From an uncultured Latescibacterota bacterium (GTDB lineage: Bacteria > Latescibacterota > UBA2968), in assembly GCA_951812755.1 (NCBI GenBank), contig OX638329.1, positions 2,155,339-2,219,338 on the forward strand: a stretch of 64,000 nt of DNA. Direction: 5' to 3'. The stretch's first letter is position 1. The number at the start of each line of letters is the position of its first letter. A model generated the notes under the pieces. It was given only the letters and a program-made list of their open reading frames with translations, ran no database searches and was not told where the DNA came from. Of the stretch, positions 1-9,991 are shown one piece after another. The position numbers and the translations under genes are program-made.

Positions 1-48
1 AAAGTGGATACATTCTTCCCGCGCACAACGGCGTATATGGATGGGTAA
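1..48 (+). CDS. 3' end of an unidentified upstream gene (partial)
   Basis: Frame 1 is open from the window edge to a TAA at 46-48, giving a 15-residue C-terminal tail (KVDTFFPRTTAYMDG). The stop lies 19 bases before the preferred start of the next gene, a spacing normal for an operon. The fragment is too short to assign a family, and it may be chance. Confidence 0.3.
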   Translation, partial: KVDTFFPRTTAYMDG

Positions 49-67
49 ATCTGAAAAGGAGATCGAC

Positions 68-967
68 ATGGACAGCAACGGAACCGTAACACCTTATATC
101 ATCGACAAAAATCTGGGCAGCCCAATGGACGACTACTCAGATGCATTGCCAAAGAAAAACGGCGACGGATTAGACATCATCGAACCGACCACAGAGCAGA
201 AGTACCGGTTTGACAAAGACGGGTGGTTATTGGTCCCCGGCGTACTGAGCGAACAGGACATCAAAGAAATGCGGGAATTTTGTATTCAACTGCACTTCGA
301 CCCCCAATCGCTCCCCGAGCACGAACGCACCCCGCTGGCAGGTCCTACACAGAAATTGATAGACCATCCTCTGGTAGTCGGCATGATGAATGAATTTATG
401 GCCAATCCCCGTCTATCAAGCCCCAACTGTTATGGATTCAGCCTGGCCGCCAATGGACTCTGGTATAGAACCGCCCCCACCCGACGCAATGAAGGCAAAA
501 GAGAAGCCCGTCAATTCAGCCCACACAATGGCAATGGCCTATATCGCCTGCCCGGCGACGCACACTATTACAACGCCTTCCCCGGCAAAGCCAACAGCCC
601 GCATACCCGCGTGGTTTGGGAATTGAACCCCGTCAAACACAAACAGGGCGGCACACTCCTCGTAACGGGCAGCCACAAAGCTGTGTACACCGCACCCGAC
701 GAAATCCAGGACCCCGATTCCGGCATCTGGACGACCTATTCATGTCCGGCAGGCTCAGTCCTATTTTTTGCAGAGGCAACCACACACAGCGCGTATCCGT
801 GGATCAATGAAAAAAACGACCGCATCGCCATTGCCAACCTCTACAACTTCGTGGATGGCGGTCACGCCAGACTATTGCGACCCGACCCCCGCATCCTGAA
901 CGCCATGCCCCCAATTCGCCAGACCCTGTTCAGAGAGCGATTTGCCGGACAAAATGTCGTTAAGTGA
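68..967 (+). CDS. Phytanoyl-CoA dioxygenase (PhyH) family protein, divergent
   Basis: This 299-residue protein resembles Fe(II)/2-oxoglutarate oxygenases of the PhyH family, which hydroxylate small organic substrates. The start at 68 is chosen over an ATG at 41 because AAGGAG at 56-61 is well spaced from it. The middle of the protein has the GGTLLVTGSH segment typical of the family, and further on a distal His region (FFAEATTHSAYPW). The usual proximal His-x-Asp iron motif is not evident: the likely position reads HNGNG. Iron binding may therefore be altered. It is followed by a sulfatase, the first of several such pairs in the window. The family assignment is good and the substrate is unknown. 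Confidence 0.75.
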   Translation: MDSNGTVTPYIIDKNLGSPMDDYSDALPKKNGDGLDIIEPTTEQKYRFDKDGWLLVPGVLSEQDIKEMREFCIQLHFDPQSLPEHERTPLAGPTQKLIDHPLVVGMMNEFMANPRLSSPNCYGFSLAANGLWYRTAPTRRNEGKREARQFSPHNGNGLYRLPGDAHYYNAFPGKANSPHTRVVWELNPVKHKQGGTLLVTGSHKAVYTAPDEIQDPDSGIWTTYSCPAGSVLFFAEATTHSAYPWINEKNDRIAIANLYNFVDGGHARLLRPDPRILNAMPPIRQTLFRERFAGQNVVK

Positions 968-1023
968 GACGAGAGACGCAAGAGGACCTCACACAAAGAC
1001 ACAAAGACACAAAGATACAAGAA
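964..1023 (+). repeat. Dispersed intergenic repeat, ACACAAAG family, copy 1
   Basis: Right after the stop codon of the preceding gene comes a purine-rich GTGAGACGAGAGACG stretch, then tandem ACACAAAG units at about 990-1020. The same arrangement recurs at 9929-9991 and 20928-21044, always just downstream of a stop codon and in the same orientation. It is open in frame with the next gene but is not thought to be coding. Confidence 0.8.
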
Positions 1024-1029
1024 TGCATT

Positions 1030-2418
1030 ATGGACCAGAACCGACCAAATATCCTGTTCATAATGACCGATGAGCAGCGATTTGACCATCTGGGACGTGT
1101 AAACCCCTCGGTAAAAACACCGCATATAGACGCCCTGGCCGATGACGGCGTTCTATTCAGCCGGGCATATACGCCCAATCCGTCGTGTGTACCTGCGCGG
1201 GCGGGAATATTCACGGGAAAATATCCGCACCAGTGCGCGGCACCCACCTTTATCACCTATTTGCCAAAACATGAAAAGACATTCATGAGTTATTTGCAGG
1301 AAGCGGGGTATTACACCGCAGTAATTGGCAAACAACACTTTGGCGAATCGGAAATTGAACGGGGTTATAACTACGAAGACATTATAGACAGCCACAGCCC
1401 CGCACCTCAGAACCCAAACCGCAACTCCTATAATCAGTGGTTATGGGACTCTGGATTTAAGCACCGCAGTGAATTGATACAGGGAAATTCCGACATCAGA
1501 AGATATTCGGAATGGAAAGCAGAGCCAAAATACCACGTCGATCACTACGTGGGCGACCGGGGTCGCGAATGGATTGAAAGCGGAATGCCCGAAGACCACC
1601 CCTGGTTTTGCTGGATCTCATTTCCAGGTCCCCACGGTCCCATTGACTGTGGCAATTTACCCCAGGCTGACCTGTACGACCCGGCAGAAATTGACATGCC
1701 AGAAACGGATTTTGAAATGCTGGCACAAAAGCCACCGCACAACTCACTTCGAGGCGGACCCGAGCGCCAACAGCCCTTTACAAACGATGAGATTCGCAAA
1801 CTTCGACACGCTTATTACGCAAACGTAACACTCATAGATGAAAAAATTGGTGCTATCGTAAAGGGATTAAAAAACAGCGGCACATATAGCAACACCCTCA
1901 TATTCTTCACCAGCGACCACGGCGATTTCATGGGCGACTTCCAGCTAATGGCCAAAGGCCAAAACATCATGGAAGTCCTCATGCGCATACCCTTTATAAT
2001 CAAACCCCCCAAAGGCGGTGTACGCGGAAAAGTGGAATCGTCTCTAATCTCGGCAATTGATATTGCAGCCACCTGTTTAACAGTCGCCGGCGCAGACGTG
2101 CCCGAACACATGGCTTCACGCGATCTGTCGCATTATTGGTCCTATGCAGAAGACCTGGATGACCGGGACGATTTGTACATGGAAGCGGCGGGCATTCGGT
2201 GTTTGCGCACCCGACGCTGGAAAATAGGGCATTATTGGAACAAACCCTATGGTGAACTCTACGACCTGAAAAACGACCCGTGGGAAAAGGAAAATCTGTG
2301 GGATTGCGAAGAACTAACAGAATTAAAATCCAAATTGCAAAAACGGTTATTGGATAAACTGATCGAATTGAGCCCGCGGTCTTATATCGCGTGGAACCAC
2401 GGCGCACCTGAATTATGA
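1030..2418 (+). CDS. Sulfatase (alkaline phosphatase superfamily)
   Basis: This 462-residue protein hydrolyses sulfate esters, by family. It starts with the family signature NRPNILFIMTDEQ, which supplies metal-binding Asp residues. The activation motif C53-V-P-A-R is the Cys-type site that a formylglycine-generating enzyme oxidises. Further family marks are GKQHFGE and FTSDHGDFMGD. The in-frame upstream extension from 964 lies inside a dispersed repeat, so ATG 1030 is preferred although its ribosome site is weak. There is no signal peptide, so it is probably cytoplasmic unless exported otherwise. Its stop lies 11 bases before the next gene. The substrate is unknown; the neighbouring fucosidase and other sulfatases suggest sulfated carbohydrate. 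Confidence 0.9.
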   Translation: MDQNRPNILFIMTDEQRFDHLGRVNPSVKTPHIDALADDGVLFSRAYTPNPSCVPARAGIFTGKYPHQCAAPTFITYLPKHEKTFMSYLQEAGYYTAVIGKQHFGESEIERGYNYEDIIDSHSPAPQNPNRNSYNQWLWDSGFKHRSELIQGNSDIRRYSEWKAEPKYHVDHYVGDRGREWIESGMPEDHPWFCWISFPGPHGPIDCGNLPQADLYDPAEIDMPETDFEMLAQKPPHNSLRGGPERQQPFTNDEIRKLRHAYYANVTLIDEKIGAIVKGLKNSGTYSNTLIFFTSDHGDFMGDFQLMAKGQNIMEVLMRIPFIIKPPKGGVRGKVESSLISAIDIAATCLTVAGADVPEHMASRDLSHYWSYAEDLDDRDDLYMEAAGIRCLRTRRWKIGHYWNKPYGELYDLKNDPWEKENLWDCEELTELKSKLQKRLLDKLIELSPRSYIAWNHGAPEL

Positions 2419-2429
2419 GGGATCACGTA

Positions 2430-3458
2430 ATGAACGGATTTCGGATTGGAATTGTAGGATGTGGTGGAATAGCACATCGGCATATTGCGGGATATCAAAA
2501 AGTCGCGCACGACCTGGGAGAGGTCGTCGCAGGATGTGATATAGACAAAGAGCAACTAAATGGATATTGTGACCAATACGACATACCCAATCGCTTTACA
2601 AATGCGGCAGAAATGATCGCATCGGGAGAAGTCGATGTCATCAGCCTATTAACACCACCTGCTGTGCGCCACGACGTGATCTTCCCCGCAATTGAAAAAG
2701 GTATCCATCTCCTCGTCGAAAAACCATTTGGCGAGACATTAAGCGATGCGGTATCCTTTGTCGAAGCCGCAGAAAAAGCAGGCGTAACCCTGGCGGTAAA
2801 CCACCAATTGGGATTCATGGAAGACGTCGTCGCAATGCGCGATAGCGTCAATTCAGGTGATATTGGCGACATACGTTATATATCACACGACGAATTAAAA
2901 AATCGGACGCGAGTGCGCGGGTGGCGAAGCCGGGAACAACGCCTGGAAATCAGTATCTTTAGCATTCACCTCATCGATCGCATCCGCACATTAGCGGGCA
3001 GCCCTCCCCAAAGCGTATCAGCCGTAACCCGCCATTGGAATCCAGATGTCAAAGGCGAAACCTTTACCAGTCTGACAGTACAATTTGAAAATGGCGTCGT
3101 CGGCACCATGATATCCAATTGGCATTCCATGACCCTGTCAGAATGTCGATTGCGCGTAGATGGCACAAAAGGATCGGTGCTATCCGTCAAAAAAGTCGTA
3201 CTTGACGACGCAGCCACATTGCACATCCATCCCCTGAACGGAAAAAAGGAAACACGCAAATTCAATCGCGAAGGAGCATTCACACACGCAATGGGTGAAA
3301 GCATGAATCATTTAATGGATTCAGCGCGGCGCGGCGCAGAACCCATGCACAGTGGGCGAGGAAATTTATACACCATGCAAATTGTCGATGCGGCCTATTT
3401 GTCGGCACAACGCGGCGGACAAATGGTAGAAGTGGTAGAAATACTGCAAAATCAATAA
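2430..3458 (+). CDS. Gfo/Idh/MocA family oxidoreductase
   Basis: This 342-residue NAD(P)-dependent dehydrogenase belongs to the glucose-fructose oxidoreductase/inositol dehydrogenase family. The N-terminal Rossmann motif is GIVGCGGIAHRH. EKP at about residue 95 (LLVEKPFGE) holds the conserved catalytic Lys, and NHQLGF follows. A C-terminal alpha/beta substrate domain completes the family length. ATG 2430 is chosen over one overlapping the sulfatase stop because GAGG at 2417-2420 is well placed. It is probably co-transcribed with the sulfatase and may oxidise the freed sugar or polyol. The substrate cannot be read from the sequence. Confidence 0.88.
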   Translation: MNGFRIGIVGCGGIAHRHIAGYQKVAHDLGEVVAGCDIDKEQLNGYCDQYDIPNRFTNAAEMIASGEVDVISLLTPPAVRHDVIFPAIEKGIHLLVEKPFGETLSDAVSFVEAAEKAGVTLAVNHQLGFMEDVVAMRDSVNSGDIGDIRYISHDELKNRTRVRGWRSREQRLEISIFSIHLIDRIRTLAGSPPQSVSAVTRHWNPDVKGETFTSLTVQFENGVVGTMISNWHSMTLSECRLRVDGTKGSVLSVKKVVLDDAATLHIHPLNGKKETRKFNREGAFTHAMGESMNHLMDSARRGAEPMHSGRGNLYTMQIVDAAYLSAQRGGQMVEVVEILQNQ

Positions 3459-3489
3459 CTGATTTACGATAGGCAGAATATAATGTGCC

Positions 3490-3609
3490 TGTCATTTTGA
3501 GCCTTTCGACTTCGCTCAAGATAAACTCCGCGCAGCGGAGTCGAAAAATCTACTACCAACGCAGGTGGAAAAGATGCTTCGGCTCCGTTCCACTCCGCTC
3601 AGCATGACA
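3490..3609. repeat. Dispersed inverted-repeat element (TGTCAT...GAGC type)
   Basis: The ends TGTCATTTTGAGC (3490-3502) and GCTCAGCATGACA (3597-3609) are near-perfect inverted repeats. Between them lie TTCGACTTCGCTCAAG and a small hairpin CTCCGCGCAGCGGAG. It has no coding capacity, is about 120 bases long and fills most of the gap before the next PhyH gene. Similar intergenic palindromes are common in many environmental bacteria. Confidence 0.75.
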
Positions 3610-3655
3610 AAAACCCAGACCTGCGTAACATCAGTCAATAATTGGAGGAACAGCA

Positions 3656-4453
3656 ATGACCGATTGCCCCACAACCCCTGAAGACATCGCGCAATACCAA
3701 AAAAGAGGATTCATCAGCTACCCCAACTTCTTCACTCCCGAAGACCTCCGGGAACTGGCAGACGCACTGGACCACGCCGTAGAAATCAACCGCGCCAGAA
3801 TCAAAGGCGCAGAAAACGCGGGACGGGGCAGACCCGAGTACGAACTCGTATTTAACCAAATGGTCAACCTCTGGACCGACTATGCAGGCGCGCGAAAAAT
3901 CGCCCTGAACAAACGCCTCGCAGAATCTGCTCGCCGACTATCACAAGCCAAAAAGATCCGCATCTATCACGACCACGCACTCATAAAACCACCCGGCGTC
4001 AAAAGCCGGGAAACCAACTGGCACCAGGACTTCCCGTACTGGTCTGGCATGGACCGCCCGGGCGCACTCTCAGCCTGGATCGCCATAGACGACGTTTACG
4101 TTCAAAACGGCTGCATGCACTTCGTCCCCGGAAGCCACAAATTCGGCAAACAAGAAAGCGTGAGCCTGACCATTCAGGGCGAAAGCATCGTCGAAAAAAT
4201 GAAAGAACGCGGACACAAAGTCGCCGAACCGGAAACCATAGAACTGCCAGCCGGCGGTGTCACCTTCCACCACGGATGCAACTTCCACTATGCGGGACCA
4301 AACCTCAGCGACAAACCCCGCCGCGCATTCGCCATCATCTACATCCCCGACTACGTCCTCTTCACCGGCAAAAATGATGCAGCGGGCGCGCAAGACGAAA
4401 TGGAAATCGGCAAACCCTGGGATCACCCCCTGCATCCCGTAATCACCGGATAA
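3656..4453 (+). CDS. Phytanoyl-CoA dioxygenase family protein
   Basis: This 265-residue PhyH-family Fe(II)/2-oxoglutarate oxygenase has clear ligands. The proximal motif is H-Q-D in NWHQDFPYW, the distal His lies in NFHYAGPN, and a following Arg (DKPRRAF) can bind 2-oxoglutarate. GCMHFVPGSHKFG is the characteristic turn. The start is supported by GGAGG eleven bases upstream. Its stop is 11 bases from the next PhyH gene, and a sulfatase overlaps that one, so the three form an operon. The substrate is unknown. Confidence 0.9.
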   Translation: MTDCPTTPEDIAQYQKRGFISYPNFFTPEDLRELADALDHAVEINRARIKGAENAGRGRPEYELVFNQMVNLWTDYAGARKIALNKRLAESARRLSQAKKIRIYHDHALIKPPGVKSRETNWHQDFPYWSGMDRPGALSAWIAIDDVYVQNGCMHFVPGSHKFGKQESVSLTIQGESIVEKMKERGHKVAEPETIELPAGGVTFHHGCNFHYAGPNLSDKPRRAFAIIYIPDYVLFTGKNDAAGAQDEMEIGKPWDHPLHPVITG

Positions 4454-4464
4454 GGAGATCAAAA

Positions 4465-5427
4465 ATGTTGACCCCTGAACAATGTAAATCATACCAGCGC
4501 GATGGCTATCTCTTAGTCCCCAATCTCTTCTCAAAAGAACAATTGGCACCCGCGCTCGAAGTCGCAGAACAAAATGCTTATGGCAAATCTCACGAAGAAC
4601 TCAACGCCGAAATAGATGCCCATCCCGAAATTGCAGAAACACTCATCAGACCAAAGGGACGTCGCAATATGGGCGGACCCCGAGCAGAATTCCACGACAT
4701 CCCAACGGGTATCGACGCCATTGACCGCACCCTTGAACACGAACCATTTTTAGACGCCCTATCCCAACTCTTAGACACACCCGACATGCACTATCACCAC
4801 GGCTTTGTCTATACCCGCAGCGGACGCTTAGACCGGGGAACCCCAAGAGAACCCTGGCAGGGCTTCCACATCGACTGGGCAAAACCCCTGCTACCCCCGC
4901 ACCCGGAATGGCAACGCTACGGCCATATTCAAGCCTGGGTTTATCTGACCGACAGCGACGCAGATTGCGCCCCGGTCCGCGTATTGCCCGGCGCACACAG
5001 CAAAATGAGCGAACTCATCCGCGACCCACTCGGCACAGAACACGCATCTTATCGCTTTGACGACATCCGCGAACTCCCCTTCAAATTCGAACCCGTCACC
5101 GCCACAGGAAAAACCGGAACCGTACTCTTTTACAGCTCGCACATGCCCCATTCAGCCCAGGCATTCGCCAACCCCAGAAAACAACGCGCCGTCCTCTTCT
5201 ACGCAGTGGGCCGCAGAGACACCAGCACCTGGACACTCACCGAAAAACGGGACATACAAGAACGCGGACGACTGCGCCCCTTCTTGACAAAAACCACAGC
5301 AAGAGTACGCAGCCTCTTTGGCTGGCCCAATCCCGGTGACGACTTCTACACGCCAGAAACGCTTCACCTCATCAAAAACGCCTATCCAGAAATGGATCTG
5401 AGTCCGTACAAGGAGCATCGCGCATGA
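4465..5427 (+). CDS. Phytanoyl-CoA dioxygenase family protein
   Basis: This 320-residue PhyH-family oxygenase has the iron-binding H-I-D in GFHIDWAKP, the VLPGAHSKM turn, and a distal His with Arg in [21 protein letters not shown] precedes the start. The last four bases (ATGA) overlap the start of the downstream sulfatase, so translation is probably coupled. It shares little close similarity with the PhyH gene before it beyond family motifs, so the pair does not look like a recent duplication. Confidence 0.9.
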   Translation: MLTPEQCKSYQRDGYLLVPNLFSKEQLAPALEVAEQNAYGKSHEELNAEIDAHPEIAETLIRPKGRRNMGGPRAEFHDIPTGIDAIDRTLEHEPFLDALSQLLDTPDMHYHHGFVYTRSGRLDRGTPREPWQGFHIDWAKPLLPPHPEWQRYGHIQAWVYLTDSDADCAPVRVLPGAHSKMSELIRDPLGTEHASYRFDDIRELPFKFEPVTATGKTGTVLFYSSHMPHSAQAFANPRKQRAVLFYAVGRRDTSTWTLTEKRDIQERGRLRPFLTKTTARVRSLFGWPNPGDDFYTPETLHLIKNAYPEMDLSPYKEHRA

Positions 5428-7166
5428 CAGAACGCCCCAATGTAATCCTGATCTTAACCGACGATCAGGGATATGGGGACTTGAGTTGCACGGGCAATCC
5501 CGTATTGCAAACACCACACCTGGATCAATTATACGACCAGAGCGTGCGCTTGACCGACTATCACGTAGATGCCATGTGCTCGCCCACAAGAGCCGCGCTC
5601 ATGACCGGGCGATATGCCGCGCGCACCGGCGTATGGAGCACTCTGCGAGGTCGGTATATCATGCGCCGGGATGAAATCACCATCGCCGACGCATTTGCGG
5701 ACTCGGGCTATCGCACCGGCATCTTTGGCAAATGGCATCTGGGCGACAACTATCCCTATCGTCCTTTTGATCGGGGATTTCGGGAATCCCTGAGCTTTGG
5801 CGGCGGCGTAGTAGGAGAAATCCCCGACTACTGGGACAACGACAACTTCACCGCCACATATCTCCGAAACGGCGCACCCGAACAGCACTCCCGTTATTGC
5901 ACAGACGTATGGTTCAACGAAGCCATGCAATTTATGGAGACGGATGAAACCCCATTCTTCTGCTACATCTCCACCAACGCCCCCCACGGTCCATTCAACG
6001 TACACGAAAAATACAGCGCACCTTATTTGCAACAGGGCATACCGAAACAGCGCGCGCGATTTTACGGCATGATCGCAAACATCGACGAAAACATCGGACG
6101 CCTTCGCCAGTGGCTCGCAGATAATGACCTGACAGAAAACACCATACTGATCTTCATGGGAGACAACGGCACATCCATGGGAACCGGTATAACCGCGGAT
6201 GGATATCCAACAGATGGATATAACGCGGGCATGCGCGGGAAAAAAACGTGGGTCTATGACGGCGGCCATCGCAACGCGTGCTTTATACACTGGCCCGCCG
6301 GAAAACTGACAGGCGGTCGCGATATCCATCACCTAACCGCACACATCGACATAATGCCCACACTGATCGACCTCTGCGAACTGAACCCACCAGACGCGAA
6401 ATTCGACGGCATCAGCCTCACACCCCTGTTGAACAACGCCTATAGCAACTGGCCCGAGCGCACCCTATTCGTACACCAGCAGCAAATTGATCACCCGAAA
6501 AAATACAAAGACTTCGCCGCCATGACCGACCACTGGCGACTCGTACACACGGGAGTCTGGCGTGCTCCACAGTACGAACTATTTGATTACAAACGCGACC
6601 CCGAACAAAAGCGCGACATAGCAGAACACCACCCCGACATCGTACAAACACTACGCGAAAATTATGAAAATTGGTGGACTGACATCTCCCGGCGATTTGG
6701 CGAATACAGCGAAATCCCAATCGGATCAAATCGTGAAAACCCCACAACACTAACCGCGCACAGTTGGCACGGAAAAGAGGGAATTTACAGCCAGCGGCAT
6801 GTGCGCCAAAAAGCGCGAGACAACGGATTCTGGGCCATCGACATCGAACAAGAAGGCGAATACGAATTCGAACTTCGCCGCTGGCCCGTTGAAATCGACA
6901 CACCGATCTGTGCCGCACTACCAGGCAGAACAGACGTACCTTATGTAGATGATCTATTACCAGGAGAAGCACTCGCCATCAAAACGGCAAAATTACAAGT
7001 AGGCGACATCGTCCAACAAAAGACGGTAGATGAAAGCGATACCTGCGTTGTCTTTCATCTATCACTCAAAAAAGGCTCAACCCGTGTACAAACCTATTTT
7101 AACGATGGCATTGACGCGCCACCTGGAGCCTACTATGTTTATATAAAGAGAATCAGTCCCGCTTAG
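5424..7166 (+). CDS. Arylsulfatase-type sulfatase
   Basis: This 580-residue sulfatase has metal-site Asp residues in [10 protein letters not shown] and a Cys-type activation motif, C52-S-P-T-R, followed by [20 protein letters not shown] and [10 protein letters not shown] are further catalytic-site segments. The catalytic part ends near residue 420. The last 150 residues form a beta-rich extension ([12 protein letters not shown]) often seen on carbohydrate sulfatases. There is no signal peptide. It is translationally coupled to the PhyH gene upstream (ATGA overlap). A maturase that makes formylglycine is required but is not encoded in the window. Confidence 0.92.
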   Translation: MTERPNVILILTDDQGYGDLSCTGNPVLQTPHLDQLYDQSVRLTDYHVDAMCSPTRAALMTGRYAARTGVWSTLRGRYIMRRDEITIADAFADSGYRTGIFGKWHLGDNYPYRPFDRGFRESLSFGGGVVGEIPDYWDNDNFTATYLRNGAPEQHSRYCTDVWFNEAMQFMETDETPFFCYISTNAPHGPFNVHEKYSAPYLQQGIPKQRARFYGMIANIDENIGRLRQWLADNDLTENTILIFMGDNGTSMGTGITADGYPTDGYNAGMRGKKTWVYDGGHRNACFIHWPAGKLTGGRDIHHLTAHIDIMPTLIDLCELNPPDAKFDGISLTPLLNNAYSNWPERTLFVHQQQIDHPKKYKDFAAMTDHWRLVHTGVWRAPQYELFDYKRDPEQKRDIAEHHPDIVQTLRENYENWWTDISRRFGEYSEIPIGSNRENPTTLTAHSWHGKEGIYSQRHVRQKARDNGFWAIDIEQEGEYEFELRRWPVEIDTPICAALPGRTDVPYVDDLLPGEALAIKTAKLQVGDIVQQKTVDESDTCVVFHLSLKKGSTRVQTYFNDGIDAPPGAYYVYIKRISPA

Positions 7167-7230
7167 CCACCTGGGACTACACAATCACATCTCGCTTTTC
7201 AAGGTTTATATATCGAGAAAGGAGATCATA

Positions 7231-7488
7231 ATGCAGACCAGACTCACATTGCAGATGGATGATAAATTGGTTGCACTGGCCAAAGCACATGCAAAAAAAC
7301 GCGGAAAGTCGGTTTCAAAGCTCGTTGCAGACTATATCAAATTTTTGGATAGCCTGGAAAAGAGCAAACAGGAGCCGCCATCGAAAAAAAAATACGGGCC
7401 GATCACAGAATCTTTGAAGGGTGCATTGAAAGATGCAAAAGTAGATGAAGAGGACTATTATCGCTATCTTGAGGAAAAATATCGATAA
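7231..7488 (+). CDS. DUF6364-like ribbon-helix-helix antitoxin, orphan
   Basis: This 85-residue protein has the pattern TRLTLQMDDKLVALAKAHAK, a beta strand and helix typical of DUF6364/ribbon-helix-helix antitoxins, then a charged Lys/Glu-rich tail that would wrap a toxin. AAAGGAG supports the start. Such genes usually sit directly before a PIN-domain ribonuclease gene, but here the next gene is an arylsulfotransferase-like protein 26 bases downstream. Either the toxin was lost or the protein acts as a stand-alone regulator. The family call is by pattern only. Confidence 0.65.
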   Translation: MQTRLTLQMDDKLVALAKAHAKKRGKSVSKLVADYIKFLDSLEKSKQEPPSKKKYGPITESLKGALKDAKVDEEDYYRYLEEKYR

Positions 7489-7514
7489 GGATTGGATACA
7501 GGAGGAGTTTAGAA

Positions 7515-8780
7515 ATGGCATCACGCGTAACGGGAGTCCCTCGACCAGTTGGTATATCTGTGTACGACCCCGAGCGTAGCTGGAATGGCTATACGGTCTA
7601 TGCTGGCGGTGAAATAATCGACATGAACGGCAATTTGGTAAAGCATTTTGACTTGTCACAACTGGGCAAAGTAATGCCTGGGGGGCATATTCTCGGTGAC
7701 CGACGATACAACGGTCCCCGTATGGAACGGGGGCGCGAACTCGTTCAGCTGGATTGGGATGGAAATGAAGTTTGGCACTACAATAAAACTGAGCAAATCG
7801 AGATTGATAAGAAAAAAATCTGGTCCGCCAAGCAACACCACGACTTTGAACGCGAAGGCAACCCAACCGGGTATTATGCGCCGGGTTTAGATCCCATCAT
7901 AGAAGGCGGAAATACAATTGTGCTCGCAGCAAAAGAAGTTGAAAGGCCACATATCGCACCCGGAGTACTGCATGGCGATTGTATTTTAGAAGTAAACTGG
8001 GACGGCGACACCGTGTGGGAATGGCAGAGTGTGGATCACTTTGATGAAATGGACTTTAGCGAAGAAGCAAAAAATGCGATCTACCGGGGAGGGCGCGTCG
8101 GAGCAGACCCTTATGACTGGGTACACTCCAACAGCGTATCGTATTTGGGACCAAACAAATGGTATGATGCTGGCGATGAGCGATTTCATCCAGATAATTT
8201 TATCTGGGACGGACGACACACCAATACAATCGCAGTAATCAGCAAAAAGACGGGTAAAATCGCCTGGAAAGTTGGGCCGGACTATTCACTGACATCCGAA
8301 CTGCGGGCATTGGGCTGGATTATTGGATTACATCACGCACATATGATTCCAAAAGGCTTGCCCGGTGAAGGCAATATCCTGGTATTTGACAATGGCGGTG
8401 CTGCTGGATATGGCGCACCGAATCCAGGTGCTCCGAACGGAAGAATGAACGCGGTACGAGATTATTCTCGTGTGGTGGAATTCGATCCAGTAACCCTGGA
8501 GCTCGTATGGGAGTATTCCGCGCTCAAGGCAGATGGCGACCGGGTCCGCGCCTGCCGTTTTTATAGCCGCCCGTGGAGTTCTGCACAGCGCTTGCCCAAT
8601 GGCAATACACTGATTTGTGAAGGCGCAGGAGGTCGGCTTTTTGAAGTAACTCCCGAACTCGAAATTGTGTGGGAATTTATCAGCCCTCGCGAAACGTGTT
8701 ATCGCGCTTATCGCGTGCCATACGAGTGGATCCCGCAACTGGACAAACCAGAAGAAATAGCTATCGCAATTAAAGAATAA
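7515..8780 (+). CDS. Arylsulfotransferase (ASST)-like beta-propeller protein
   Basis: This 421-residue protein is made of repeated Trp-rich blades (VQLDWDGNEVWHY, LEVNWDGDTVWEW, GKIAWKVGPDY). It also has the HHAHMIPKG and LPNGNTLICEGAGG segments that characterise the arylsulfotransferase family, which moves sulfate between phenols without PAPS. Classical ASSTs are periplasmic and carry a signal peptide. None is present here, so cytoplasmic action or another reaction is possible. AGGAGG precedes the start. The gene is 10 bases from an enolase-superfamily gene and probably shares its transcript. Confidence 0.72.
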   Translation: MASRVTGVPRPVGISVYDPERSWNGYTVYAGGEIIDMNGNLVKHFDLSQLGKVMPGGHILGDRRYNGPRMERGRELVQLDWDGNEVWHYNKTEQIEIDKKKIWSAKQHHDFEREGNPTGYYAPGLDPIIEGGNTIVLAAKEVERPHIAPGVLHGDCILEVNWDGDTVWEWQSVDHFDEMDFSEEAKNAIYRGGRVGADPYDWVHSNSVSYLGPNKWYDAGDERFHPDNFIWDGRHTNTIAVISKKTGKIAWKVGPDYSLTSELRALGWIIGLHHAHMIPKGLPGEGNILVFDNGGAAGYGAPNPGAPNGRMNAVRDYSRVVEFDPVTLELVWEYSALKADGDRVRACRFYSRPWSSAQRLPNGNTLICEGAGGRLFEVTPELEIVWEFISPRETCYRAYRVPYEWIPQLDKPEEIAIAIKE

Positions 8781-8790
8781 AGGAGCATAA

Positions 8791-9927
8791 ATGAAAATCA
8801 CCGACCTGCATGTCATGCGCATGGGCACACCGGGACAGGGTGGAACAAACTGGACATTTGTAAAAATCGAAACAGACGCCGGCATATACGGATTGGGCGA
8901 AGCCAGTCTGCAATACAAGGACGAAGGATTAATAGCGGAATTTGGCGCATTCAAGCGATATTTAATCGGCAAAGACCCCTTTGAAATCGAGCGACTATGG
9001 ACCTCCCTCTATCGACGCGTCACCTGGTCTGGCGGACCCGTAACCACAAGTGCCATCAGTGCCATTGACCTCGCGCTATGGGATATCAAAGGCAAAGCAC
9101 TCGGCGTGCCCGTATATGAATTGCTCGGCGGCAAATCCCACGACAAAATACGCATGTACGCCAACGGCTGGCCCAGAAAGGGAAATACTCCCGAAGGCAT
9201 CTCCGAAGGCGTAAAACAGGTCGTAGATCAGGGCTATACAGCCTTAAAATTCTACCCCTTTAGCGGCGAACAAATCGCCAAAATCGACCGCATAGAACAC
9301 GGCGTCGCACTCGTCCAGGCCGCGCGAGAAGCCGCCGGACCGCAGGTCGAAATCGGCATTGACATACGTGCGCGGTTAAACATCTGGAGCGCGCGCCGGG
9401 TCGCACAAGCACTCGAACCATACAACATCGCATGGATGGAAGAACCCATCTTATGGGACAACCCCGAAGCCCTCGCACAATTTGCCCATGAAGTGCGCGT
9501 ACCCATTGCAACTGGCGAACAACTGTACACCCGCTGGGGATTCCGCTCACTATTAGAACTGAATGCCGTGGGCATAATCCAGCCGGACATCTGTCACGCG
9601 GGCGGCATCACCGAACTCAAAAAAATCGCGGCAATGGCCGAGACCTACTACGTAACAGTCGCACCACACAACTCCAATGGACCAATCTCCACCATCGCCA
9701 GTCTGCACCTGGACCTCTGCATACACAACAGCCTGATGCAGGAAATATTCCTATCCTCCATCGGCCACTACAACGAAGTCCTCACACAACCCATCGAAGT
9801 AATCGACGGCTATTGTGTCCCACCCGAAGGACCTGGCTGGGGTATAGACTTGAAAGCAGATGTCCTGGCAAAATATCCCCCCAAACCATTTACCCCCATT
9901 GAATCAGAACCTTATGTAGAATTTTGA
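8791..9927 (+). CDS. Mandelate racemase/muconate lactonizing enzyme family (enolase superfamily)
   Basis: This 378-residue enzyme follows the sugar-acid dehydratase layout. An N-terminal capping domain ends near residue 110 (YELLGGK), and a barrel follows. Metal ligands are visible as Asp in GIDIRARLN, Glu in WMEEPILW and Glu in ATGEQLY. QPDICHAGG and the catalytic-type His in VAPHNSNGP follow. Galactonate dehydratases have His two residues after the first Asp ligand; here that position is Arg (IDIR), so strict DgoD identity is doubtful. AAGGAG precedes the start. It is probably a dehydratase of an acid sugar in the glycan pathway. Confidence 0.85.
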   Translation: MKITDLHVMRMGTPGQGGTNWTFVKIETDAGIYGLGEASLQYKDEGLIAEFGAFKRYLIGKDPFEIERLWTSLYRRVTWSGGPVTTSAISAIDLALWDIKGKALGVPVYELLGGKSHDKIRMYANGWPRKGNTPEGISEGVKQVVDQGYTALKFYPFSGEQIAKIDRIEHGVALVQAAREAAGPQVEIGIDIRARLNIWSARRVAQALEPYNIAWMEEPILWDNPEALAQFAHEVRVPIATGEQLYTRWGFRSLLELNAVGIIQPDICHAGGITELKKIAAMAETYYVTVAPHNSNGPISTIASLHLDLCIHNSLMQEIFLSSIGHYNEVLTQPIEVIDGYCVPPEGPGWGIDLKADVLAKYPPKPFTPIESEPYVEF

Positions 9928-9928
9928 A

Positions 9929-9991
9929 AGGCGGTAAGAGGTAAGGGGTGAAAGTACCTCACACAAAGACACAAAGACACAAAGACACAAA
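9929..9991 (+). repeat. Dispersed intergenic repeat, ACACAAAG family, copy 2
   Basis: AGGCGGTAAGAGGTAAGG follows the upstream stop, then CCTCACACAAAGACACAAAG with three ACACAAAG units. It shares layout and orientation with the copies at 964-1023 and 20928-21044. Confidence 0.8.

Noticed and set aside
964-1029. In-frame N-terminal extension of the first sulfatase
   Set aside because: It is encoded by the ACACAAAG repeat and precedes the conserved sulfatase start; family proteins begin at NRPNILF.
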